Source: Pseudoscleropodium purum | Lineage: Eukaryota > Streptophyta > Bryopsida > Hypnales > Brachytheciaceae | Direction of reading: 5' to 3' | DNA length: 64,000 bases | Assembly: GCA_963969395.1 (NCBI GenBank) | Contig: OZ017801.1 | Location: forward strand, 8,000,501-8,064,500 | In this document: positions 24,780 through 35,624 of the stretch, piece after piece | Layout: every line of letters begins with the position of its first letter | Numbering within the stretch: position 1 is the first letter of the stretch | Program-made: the position numbers and the translations under genes | The notes under the pieces: model-generated | What the model saw: the letters and a program-made list of their open reading frames with translations, nothing else | Told to the model about the DNA's origin: nothing | Database searches by the model: none

Positions 24780-25690
24780 AGTGCTTTAACCCATGGAGAC
24801 CAAGGCCATTTTTCTATCAAAAATCACTCAAAAATGCCATTTTTGTTGCATTCATTCAAGAAAACAAAAAATATGTATTTAAAAAAATCTAATTGTAGTA
24901 TCTTGTATTTTATTTGTCTAAAATCATGTGGTAAAAATTTCATAAATTTTGACCTTACAAATTGGAAGATATTAGCCTTGAAGTTGGAAAAAAAAGTTTT
25001 TTTGATCTATGGCCTACAATTTCAAATGACTTTGACCACCATTTGTGGAAATTTTTTCATACTACAAACTTTGAAGTTAAAAATTTTTGTGTTGAAGAAT
25101 TGTGTAGAAAGTTTATGAAAAAAAATTTAAAACACTCACACTTAATTATCATTCTTTAAAATTTTTTTAAATAGAAGTAGGTCTAAGATTCAAAGAATAA
25201 CTAAATTATTAATAGCTCTAAGATGGGATTGAAACACAATAATTCCAACAAAATTGTTCTAGCAAGCAAATCTAACCTTGCCAAACAATGTTTTCTAACA
25301 AATTGTGAAAACTGCATTTAGAAATGAATCCTATAAGTTATTTTTCAAGAAGATGCTTAGATTGCTCATAACTTTCATATCACTAATTCAAATAGAATGA
25401 ATCAAAGCTTCACATGTAGGAAAAAATAGGGTCTACATGTGGAAAAAAATTGAAAATTTTATTTTAAGTTTTTGTGGATTTTTTTCTATCCAATGAAGTA
25501 AAAATTATATATAAGATGCCATAACTTTTGCTCTTAGGTCCTGATTGCAATAAATATTATATTCCTACAAAGCTAATAAGTTTTTGTATCTTATGAAATT
25601 TTTTTAAAAAAATTCACCAAAAATTGAAGTCATAGAAACTTGCCAGAGGGGACTCTTGGACTTTTAGGAATTAAGAGCCAATAGCAACAA
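24780..25690 (+). repeat. Second copy of the diverged AT-rich repeat seen at 19.15-20.06 kb
   Basis: Shares ordered phrases with 19150-20060, spaced about 5.7 kb away in the same orientation. The phrase similarity is scattered rather than continuous. The open frames (94 and 65 codons) are AT-rich and do not resemble proteins. Confidence 0.35.
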
Positions 25691-26851
25691 AGGAAGACCT
25701 TACTATGAGGCCTACTATGGGAACTTAACTATAGACTTTGAAAAAGAGTCCCAAGATATAAACAATACATATTAGTTCAAAGTAGTGTTCTAAAGCAATG
25801 TATTATCAAGCCAAGAGGAATACCACTCTAAAATGAACGAAGTTAGAGGACCATTGACTAGACCATCCAAGAAGTAGAAAGCTCAATGTTTTATCAATTA
25901 TTCAATATCCCTTCTATTAGCTAATGATAGCTATATACAAATGTTTAAGGAATCACAAAATAAGAGAGAAGTAGCAATAAATAAGATCAAAGTAAAGCTT
26001 TTGGTAACTCAAACAAAGAAAAAAGAGAGAGATTAACAAGTTGGAGAAGATGGCTTCAACCAAAGAAAGAAGTGAAGAACATGCTAACAAGAAAAGACTC
26101 AATATTCACTATAAAGAAATTAACAGAGCAAGGTTGAGCAACAAGATGTATCAACAACTAAAGTCTAGTAAGCCTTTCCATAACAATACCTTCTATGCAT
26201 CATTTTGTAGAATGGTCCCTTCATTTTGTATTTGAAATAAAAAATCGGTAGCACTTCAATTCATATTCAAGAGGGAAAAAAGGACCCAAAATTTGTTGTT
26301 CCAAGTGCCATAGTCCAGTGGACAAAGCGAATGTATACTTCTAACCTAGTCACCACCTGTGCAAAGAAAAGACTAAATCAAATATGGGAGAACATATGCT
26401 CAAAACAAAGATAGAGCAAGAACATAAGGGACAATGGAAGAAGTTTATTTGAAGCGGAGATTGAAGATGTAGTTGGTAGTTTCCGTCTAATAGCAAAAGG
26501 TCAACAACAACTACAAGCTCTTGAACCTCAATTCAATTAGAGGTATATAGAAGACCAATTGCAACACTAGCCAAAGACAGTTGCACAGTTGCACTAACTC
26601 CATTCTAGAAGTTATAAGAATAGGCTAGCTTGTGCAAAGATGTTGTTAATCGTGCTATAGTCTACAAAAGAAGGAAAATTAAGTTAGAAAAGGGTGAATG
26701 AAGTGCAATCAATGCTAAGAAAGTTGGAGGACATTTTACTTGATTACAAAAGAGTTGTTAGAAGTGAAGTAGATGTGACATAGATTTACTAAATGGAAAA
26801 GACATAAGTGCCTACTTCCTATTGTCAAAAGTAGAAAGATATCTAAAACAA
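25691..26851 (+). other. AT-rich DNA with remains of an unrecognised coding region
   Basis: A 64-codon frame at 26041-26235 (Lys-, Glu- and Asn-rich) is followed, with frame changes, by further protein-like pieces to about 26540, such as SLFEAEIEDVVGSFRLIAKG near 26440-26500. This looks like a decayed gene, probably from a transposon, but I recognise no family. Confidence 0.35.
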
Positions 26852-27043
26852 CACTAGTAGAAAATGCAAGAACTCTAACAGAATTTTATTGATTTGTACA
26901 CATTGTCTTGGTCATTGTTTTGTTGATTTCAACAAAAATCTATTGCTTTTAACAAATTTTTGTTGAAATCAACAAAACAGTGATTGGAACAATGCATCCA
27001 GATCAATAGAATTCTATTAAAATTCCTACGTTTTCTACTAGTG
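26852..27043. mobile_element. CACTA-superfamily MITE, intact copy
   Basis: 192 bp with ends CACTAGTAGAAAA and the inverted TTTTCTACTAGTG form. The flanking 3-bp target duplication is CAA/CAA (26849-26851 and 27044-27046). CACTA ends plus a 3-bp duplication are diagnostic of the CACTA/EnSpm superfamily. The interior contains an inverted TTGTTGATTTCAACAAAAAT / TTTTTGTTGAAATCAACAA pair. It has no coding capacity. Confidence 0.85.
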
Positions 27044-27903
27044 CAATGATACTTTTTTTTCCTTTTAGATCTAAGATTCCAATCAGCATAGATTCTACTA
27101 AAAAAAACAATAGAAACTTCAACTAAGAATCAAGAATGAATTGTGAATTGTAGCAACAATACAATATGAGAACAAAGGAAATCCTATAAAAATTATAACA
27201 TTGGAGAGTTACAAAATAGGAGTGGATGGTGAAAAACTTATTTTTGTTGTAGGGAAGGAGGTAGTGGATGATTGAGGTTTACTATGAACATAGCATCTAG
27301 CTTGGTAGTAGTAAACAATAAAGAATAGGAGTGTTGTTGCCTTCTTCACTCCCATTGCACTACACTTGTCTCTTAGTTCAACGTAGCTTATGTGCCACAA
27401 AGTTCTACATTTTTGCTTCTACCACTCCCACAAAAACAACCTTTTAAAGCACAAGAGCATTTGTTTAGCACAGAACAATGATAGAAATTAAGTAGAGCAA
27501 CAAAATAAAAACAAAGATGACAATGTAGAGCCGGGTGTAGAGCAAGTGAGATGATATACCTTGGGAAGATAGGAACAAAATGCATGCACCTCCATTCTTC
27601 CTCGATAATGACTACTAGAGTAGCAAGTACTATATGGGAGCTTAGACAATAAATGCCATAAGTGAGAGAGTTGTAGCTTTAAGAGAAAGAAATTGTCACT
27701 CTTTCCATGAAAGGAAAGAAATGACATATAATGAATTGTTTCAAAATCTTCCACCCTATACACTTGACTCATTGACGATGAAACACAATAAGCCACAATA
27801 CAACATTGGATACTTTCTAGGGACTTGAAGACGCATCATTTGTAGTACTTGCAATTCTAACAACATAGTGAACAATTTGATCATCAATGCAAGTCCAACA
27901 ACC
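27044..27903. other. AT-rich spacer between two CACTA MITEs
   Basis: Contains overlapping minus-strand frames of 63-102 codons (27209-27796) rich in Ser, Tyr and Leu. They have no motif I recognise, and I do not call them genes. Confidence 0.35.
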
Positions 27904-28064
27904 GACAAGTAGAAAACACAAAAATTCTAACATAATTATGTTGATTTAGACGTGTTGTCCTAGTTATTGTTTTGTTGATTTCAACAAAAATCTATTGATT
28001 GTAACAAATTTATGTTGAAATCAAGAAAATAGTCACCGGGACAAGGCGTCCAAATCAATAGAAT
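27904..28064. mobile_element. CACTA MITE, left part, interrupted by a Mutator-like element
   Basis: Matches the first about 160 bp of the intact MITE at 26852-27043 (shared block TTGTTGATTTCAACAAAAAT). The left flank is ACC at 27901-27903. The matching right end is at 38990-39019 and is followed by ACC, so the two halves restore a single 191-bp MITE with a 3-bp duplication. Confidence 0.85.
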
Positions 28065-28499
28065 CAACATTGTTAGGAAGTAAGTGGGGAGCGGGGAGTA
28101 GCGAGCGTAGAGCATGAAATTAGTAAGCACGTGACATAGTACTTGGATGGAAAATGGGAAAAAATGGAATTTAGAATTTAGGGCATAAAAAGAAGTTGAA
28201 ATTTTGGATGAAAGTTACTAAAATTTGGGATGGAAGTCACTAAAAATATAGTGCCTCGAATCACAATTTCAGATTAGACCATAAAGAAAATGAAATAGGT
28301 TAAATGAAAAAAGTGAATGAAAGGAGATGAAATTTTGGATGAAAGTAGATGAAATGTTAGATGAAAATAGATGAAATATTGGAAGACAGTAGATGAAAAA
28401 TTGGATGAAATACCATGAAATATTACATGGTAGTACATGGTTATTGGATGTTATCCTTTCCAATAGGAGTTTAGGCATTGATTAAAAAAAAAGGGGATC

Positions 28500-30890
28500 A
28501 TTGTATATCAATGACAAAATGAGTGACATAATTCCATTGCCATGTACAAATACATATTTGTTGAGGATGGGTCCTATGGCCATGGAAATAGGGTATCCTA
28601 TGATTGCGGTTTAGGTTTATTGCAATTGTTTACACAAATCTAGTAGAAAGGTAAAACACCTATTACCATGGAAAGAAGGAAATACTTTGTATGAGAAGAA
28701 AAGAATAATATTGTTGAAAGAGATGAAATATTGGATAAAAGTTGATGATTGATTTTTAGATGAAAATAGATGAGACATTAGATGAAAGTACATGAAATTT
28801 TGGATGGAAGGCAATGATATCTTGAATGAAATTAGATGTAACTAGATGAAGTTGGATTGAATTGGATAGCTAGGATAAAACTATATCACATCTTAAATGA
28901 ATGTGGATAAAAGCTTCGTTAATAATATAGCTTCAAAAATAGTTGGCATTACTTTAAAAGAAGAGAAGGCATTGTCAAGGAAAATGAGAGCATCATTCAT
29001 AGCATTCCATTGCCATACACACTTGAGTATTTCTAGATGACTAAACCTATGACCACGGAAAAACGAAGGCCTAAGACCGTGGCTCAGGGTACAATGTGAA
29101 CTTGTCCAAACGGGCCCAACAAATTACTGAAATATCACCTATTACCGTTGAAATGCTGAACAGTGTTTGTAGTAGAACTTGGTGCATAGAAGAGGTTTCA
29201 ATTCCACAATAGTTTTAAACTATTAATTAGGTATTCTCAATGATACCTCACACACAAATGATGTTGGCTTTATCAGTTTAGTGGTCTTATCCAAGCCTCT
29301 CCTTGACCTGCCATGTCAATAGTAAAGTAGATTAGGATTTGTAATTCTTCGTGTCAAAAATTATTTACAAATTTACATTTGTACATTGTGGGATACGAAG
29401 TTCCCGTGCATATGTCATCAATAAAGAAGAATCATAAATACACTTCGTTGGGAAATTATCCTCAAGTATCTATTAGCCCAACTACTTTCTCCATTTGCAC
29501 TAACATTGACATTTGAAAAGTTACTAGTGACAATGTTTGTACAGCATCTACATCTCATTAAAGATAGAAAGAATTGTCTAAAATCATGAAACTAAACAAA
29601 ACATTTGATTGACATCAAATAGTATGAAACAAACTAAAAATATATACAACGTCCTTGCGGATATAATTTGAAACAATTTTAGGATACTAGAGGTAGTCTG
29701 CATGATATTCAATATTGTTTTCCAACAAAACTGAGTGACTATGAATATTTAAATATTAGAATATGTATCATCTATTATGGTAATATAGAGATTTCTTTTT
29801 CTGATCAAAGGTTGCTCATCCAACCTAGGAGGGGTTGCTTGAAAAATTGATAGTGTCAAAAGTAATCTTAAAGTGGTAAGACTACACTAGGAAAACGATA
29901 GCAACAAACCACTATGTCTACTTTGTTGCACAAATAAGAAGTAGTCAACACTGCCCTAGTAGATGACTACTAAGGATGAGGTTCACTCCTCACAACTTAA
30001 CAGAGCCTAATCCTAGAAGTTCATAGTGTATTTAGGCACCCTTCACTCAATCCATAGATTTGCAAACACAACTTGAAACCGTACAATAGAAATTAGTATC
30101 AAACAAATGAATCAGAAACACCTTCATATCATTATAGAGGTGCTTCACATAAGCCTATCCAAGATTGGCATGAACCTTTCCCCAAGTCTCATTCGTCTAG
30201 GTTTGAATGTGTAATCGAGCAGATGGCCTGAATCAAAGTCCCGGACCAATGTCCCTTGTTGAAGTCCCAAAAATCCCTCCAACTTACTGAACCGATTCTG
30301 CCTAGTGCCTTAGACTTCAAGTTAGTGTTGGTCTTACCACCTTGTGATGGCAAGCTACATCCTCCTGAATCTCAAACCCTAATGCAAGCATGCGAGAGTT
30401 TGAGAAAGAAAGCACTACTCATCTACGCCAAGTCCCCTATCAAGTAATTTTAATTTAGAAGCACCCAACCTTTGCATTCCCGACTTTTGTGTAAGTGTCA
30501 CGCACTTTCTTAATCATGTTTGTTAATACTTGATTAACTTCATGTCCTCTAAGTTTGTTGCCTTTCTCATAGGATTCCTTAATCTTGGTGTATCCATCAA
30601 GAACAAGATGGTGACAAAGCATAATGTAGACTCATGGCATGGACATGTTGAGTCTAGCATTAGCAAAGTACCTCCATAAGATTGTAATCTCCCTAAAGAT
30701 GAGGTATGTCACCAAGTATTGAATTCTTCAAGTGTTGAGCTCTAAATGCAGATTTGTAGATATTTGGATTCATATTGAACAATGTATTCACTTGTGTGCA
30801 TCATATAGATGTACCAATGACACTACATTTGGCACCTTGAATTTATGTTAATTCCATCACGAGCTCAAGATTGAGTATGCAGAATCAAGC
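28500..30890. other. Interior of the Mutator-like element, no gene recognised
   Basis: AT-rich sequence. The subterminal GATGAAA repeats continue to about 28900. The longest plus-strand frame is 63 codons (30256) and has no motif. From about 30700 the sequence begins to resemble the 245-bp array, suggesting a degraded leading copy. Confidence 0.4.
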
Positions 30891-30907
30891 AGAGTTACAC
30901 GAAATTC

Positions 30908-33140
30908 CCCCCATTGTCATAAAAAAAAATTGTTTTTGATTATCTCGGACTGGCTCTATCAAAGAAGAAGTGTGCAAGCTAGCTCACCCTTAGGATGGCT
31001 ACTTGACACCAAGAAGGGTCCCCTCGGGGGCCACAACTTGACACCACGTGATCAATAGCTCGTATAGGTGCCCCTCGGGCCTTTAGTACATTAGTTTCCA
31101 TACTTAGGATACACTAGGGGGATGTGGTAGTGCCCTACGAAACCAAAGTCCCCCCATTGCAATAAAAAAATTTTGTTTGTGAATGTTTCTTGCTAGCCCA
31201 ATGAAAGGGGGCAGATGTGCAAGCCGGCTCACCCTTAGGGCAACCTCTGGGCACCAAAAGGGGTCCCTCGGTGGCTTGATCTTGACACTATGTGATCATT
31301 GGCTTGTGCCAGTGCACCTCGGGCCCTTAGTGCATTAGATTTCATACTTAGGGTTAAATAGGGGGATTTGGCAATGCCCTATGAGGTTGAGGTCCCCCCA
31401 TTGCAAAAAATAAAATTTGTTTGTGAATGTCTCTTGTTGTTTGTGTGAAGGGAGGTAGATGTGCAAGCTAGCTCACCCAAAGGGGGGCCCCTCTTGGCGT
31501 TGAGAGGGATAACCTTAGTGACTTGATCTTAACACCGCGTGATCATTGGCTCATGTAGGTGCACCTCGGGCCCTTAGTGCATTAGTTTTCATATTTAGGA
31601 TACACTAGGGGATGTGGTAGTACCCTACAAGACCAAGGTCCTTCCATTGCAATCAAAAAAATTTGTATGTGAATGTCTCTTGTTGTCCCTATGAAGGGGA
31701 CACATGTACAAGCTAGTTCACCCTTGGGGGGCCTCTCAACTCCGAAAGTGGTGCCCTCGGTGGCCTGATCTTGACATTGCATGATCATTGGCTTGTGCAA
31801 GTGCCCCTCGGGTCCTTAGTGCATTAGATTTCAAGCTTCAGGTATAGTAGAGGAATTAGGCAATGCCATGCAAGGCCAAGGTCCCCTTCCATTGCAATCA
31901 AAAAAATTTGTTTGTGAATGGCTCATGTTGTCTGAGTGAAACGAGGGAGTTGTGCAAGCCGGTTCACCCAAAGAGGGGCCTCTCGGTGCCGAGAGGGATA
32001 CCATCAGTGGTCTAATCTTGACACCATGTGATTAGTGGCTTGTGCAGGTGCACCTCAAGCCCTTTGTGCATTAGTTTTCATGCTTAGGGTATACTAGAGG
32101 ATGTAGTAGTTCCCTACGAGGCCGAGGTCCCCTTGTTGCAATCAAAAAAATTTGTTTGTATACATCTCCTGCTATCCCTGTAAAGAGGGATAGATGTGCA
32201 AGCCGGCTCACATAAAGGGGGGCCTCTTGGCACCAAGAGGAATACCCTCAATACCCTGATCTTGACACCACGTGATCATTGGATCGTACAAGTGCTCAGT
32301 CAGGCCCTTAATGCATTAGATTTTTTGCTTAGGATTAAAGGGGATTAAGTAGTGCTATGCAAGGCCGAGGTCCCCTCTATTGCAATAAAAAAAATTGTTT
32401 GTTAATGTCTCCCACTAGCCCTACGAAGGGGGGAGATGTGTAAGTTGGTTCACCTTTAGGGGGGCCTCTTGGTGCCGAGAGGAGTACCCTCGGGGGACAC
32501 ATCATGATGTCGCTTGATCACTAGCTCTTACAGGTAGCACCTCAAGCTCTACCTGATTTCGATTATGAGTTTAAAGTTTAGTGGGGTGAATCAAGTAGTG
32601 CCATGCCAAGCCAAAGTCCCCCCAAGGTCATTATGAAAATATACATGTAGTTGTCGCACACTAGCCTTGTCCATGAAACATTTGTGTAAGCTTGCCCACC
32701 TTTAGGGCCACATTTTGACACCGAGTGCACCTATGTCTCGCTACTAGCTCGTGCAAGTAGCACTTTGAATCCTTCATCAATTTCATAGAATGATAATCAG
32801 GGTTGACGAATCTCAACGTCCGCCCCAAAATAGCGTCCGTTTTCTAAACGTCCGAACGCACGGATGCTAGCGGACGTAGCGTCCCAACCGTTGTCGGAAA
32901 GTGGACGGGTGGGGCGGGGCGGATGGCCCGAGGGGGACGCCTAGATCGTGTGGACCATATTAGTCCGCGCGTCGATCGGACGGCCGTAATCAGGCGGACG
33001 GATGGGGCGGACAGGCGGACGGGGGACAGGCAGACGCTGCGTCCGCCGAGACCGCGAATGTCAGTGGACACTGCGGACACAGCGTCCGCATCCGGACGTC
33101 GTGTCAACCCTGATGATAATGTTGGATTGGGGTCAGTCAT
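30908..33140 (+). repeat. Tandem array of eight or more 245-bp units
   Basis: The anchor TGTGCAAGC begins at 30971, 31216, 31460, 31706, 31951, 32195, 32437 and 32683, a regular spacing of 242-246 bp. Each unit holds a CCCCATTGCAATAAAAAAATT block, a TTGTGAATGTCTC block, the anchor with GGCTCACCC, a GGCCTCTTGG / CCAAGAGG dyad, TGATCTTGACACC, GTGATCATTGG, CCTCGGGCCCTTAGTGCATTAG and GGGGATGTGGTAGTGCC. There is no conserved frame. The last copy is interrupted by the hAT MITE at 32798. The array lies inside the Mutator-like element. Confidence 0.9.
32798..33112. mobile_element. GC-rich hAT MITE, family 1, copy 1
   Basis: The 315-bp element has terminal inverted repeats CAGGGTTGAC/GTCAACCCTG and a perfect 8-bp target duplication ATGATAAT (32790-32797 and 33113-33120). 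CAGGG ends with 8-bp duplications are typical of hAT elements. The interior is strikingly GC-rich, packed with GGACG/CGTCC repeats, and has no real gene. It inserted into the last unit of the 245-bp array. Confidence 0.92.
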
Positions 33141-33181
33141 TCTCTATTTTAAAGGAATTGTTTATTTTGTGATTTTTCCAC

Positions 33182-33723
33182 AGCTACATACAAATAAGCT
33201 TCATCTGGAGACTCCTACATCCACTTTGGTTTGTAAAATTCAAGTTCAGTCCATAGAAGAAGAGCATGTAATGGACTTGGAAGAGGACAACATTAGTCGT
33301 ATTTGGCTTGACTTAAAGGAGGACGACTATAATCAGTAAGTGTACCAAACATTTCTAATTGGGGGTCTTTTATATTTCATCATGAGTGCTTTGTGTTATT
33401 GGATCATTCATTCCCTACTTTGATTGATTTCTGCTATTTCTAATTTAGGTAGGCAAAGAGTTCTCAAGTCAATACCAATTTGGTGCATACACTGTAGATT
33501 TTGTTGGTACCTATTTGGATTTATTCAACTAATAGTTTATGTTCATTCCAAGGGAGGAATTTTTAATAGAGATGTTCCTAATTTAATCAAAGCTAATCCT
33601 AATAGGACCTTGCAACATAAGATAAAAGAAATAAAATTCTTTAATCTTCTGTCTCTATGTAATCTTCACATAAAAGTTCTAATGACCAATTTGGACTCTC
33701 CACTCTTAAAGCCACAAGGGTAA
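33182..33723 (+). pseudogene. Possible exons of an unrecognised decayed gene
   Basis: A short acidic frame (about 33182-33336, ending DLKEDDYNQ) has an acceptor-like CAG before it and a donor-like GTAAGT after it. A second frame of about 90 codons (33450-33720) is bounded by TAG and GTAAGT. Both could be captured or decayed exons. No family is recognised, and the exons could be chance. Confidence 0.3.
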
Positions 33724-34079
33724 GTAACACCCAATTGTTCTTAAATTCTTTTATACTTTATTTATCTTTAGCTTTCAAATTCCAACTCGGTCTTAATTGC
33801 TCTCCAACCATCCATTCAGATGTACTTGACTACAACCACCAATCCAACTTCTTGTCTCCAACTTGGGTTGGAAAGCACTTGTTAATTTTTTTAATCTTCT
33901 ATTCAATCTTTATGGATCTTCCTTCAATGTTGTCTTCATTTTTTATGGACCATCACCTTTTTCTTTACTCACTTTTTTTCATTGGTCTCCTCCATACAAT
34001 TAAACTTGCTATAATCTTGACAGTTGCAAAATTTACACTTAATTTTCTCTCTCATGGTACTAGGCTTTGACATTTTAAC

Positions 34080-35340
34080 AACTTCCATATTTCTCATATA
34101 ACATACACATACAATAAATCTTAATTTAAATCTCTCACTTATACTACAAGTTTACTCCGATTAGGACCCTAAATGCATATATCAACTCAGTTTATTCTTC
34201 AAACAAACCACACATCTAGCTTGACACACACACCATTCGATCACACATACATCATAGCTTCATTTCCAATTTGAAATTTAATTATCACTCAATCTGACCA
34301 TCCATTTCTATGCATTCGTACTAACTCCAATTTGGCTCACTTACATTCCATATAGGCTACATACCAACTATTGACACATACAATAATTCATACACATTGA
34401 ACTCACTTAATATTACTTTTCGCATATATTATCCAGTTGGTGAATAAATTCACTGATTACACACAATTAAGCTCACAACTTAAATTTTGAATGTTCCCAT
34501 TTCCCCCAGCACTTCTAACACTCCTAGGTTCCATCTTCAAATTTTCAACAAGGACTCTAGCTTTGTAATCACTTCCGTCATCTACTTTTAAATTATGCAT
34601 TAATTTTTTATTTCCTCAACTTGCACACTACACCTGTACCACTCACACACATCTCATCAATTTCTCACCTACTCGGGTAATTTCTTCAACTTCTTGTACA
34701 ACTTGTCACCCACAGCACAACCATACTTCTCCGACTTAGACTCAAACAATTCCACTTTTAGCTCCAATTAGACTACAGACAATCTTCATCTCCAACTACT
34801 TAACGACAGATTTTCAATTAGCACACTCATATCCAAACGTGACACACAAACATTCACTACAAACATTTACACACACAAAAAAACAAGAAAATCATGTACA
34901 ACTCTCTGGCTAGGACTCACACTAGACTCAATTTGACAATAGGTAAAGCAAAATGACTCACATCCAAGACCTAATAGGAATCCAACAAGGCGGTTACCAA
35001 AACTGAGAAGACAACCAACCTAACCACCTAATTGGAACTGCACCAACTTGCTTAATCATAGCCCAACTTGACACAACATTCACATCCCAATTGGCAATTC
35101 AACACTTGCCAATTCCTTCAATACTTGACTCAACACAGCTCTCTTCCATTCACACCGACTTAGACTCACATACATACATTCATTCCGATTTGGTTTCTTT
35201 CATTCCAATTTAAAACTGTACTACCCACCTAATCCATTTTCTAACACTTAATTATACATCTAATTCGACAAACATACACAACAAAACACCAAAAAATCCC
35301 ATTCAAATATGTAAAATACATGCAAGGTGCATTAAAAAAT
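34080..35340 (+). other. G-poor, C/A/T-rich stretch
   Basis: The plus strand is strongly depleted in G over more than 1 kb. It repeats loose phrases such as CCGACTTAGACTCA and CCAATTAGACTAC, and contains many ACACA and CATTC runs. No gene. Such strand asymmetry is typical of old simple-sequence-like arrays or element interiors. Confidence 0.45.
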
Positions 35341-35624
35341 ATTTCAAAAAATCAAAATTTCCTACCTAATAGGCTATCTACACACACTATACCATATATA
35401 AAAGTATAGCATTATAAACATTGAGAATTACCAAGAACTCCTGACCTCTGAGGAACTTATAGGTTGTCAACAGTATACTTGCAAGTTCTAGTACTCTATG
35501 CCCTTTGAGGTATTCACGTCGTTTATTTTTAAGATAAACCACTTACGTTAGCATGGAATAGGCTCTGTTGAAGTTTCAAGTATATGCTCACTAAAGGACT
35601 AATGTTTTAGATCTATTATTTGTA

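Noticed and set aside
30908..33140. Regularly spaced repeat considered as a CRISPR array
   Set aside because: The units are 245 bp and contiguous, without unique spacers, and sit inside a plant Mutator-like element in a eukaryotic genome.
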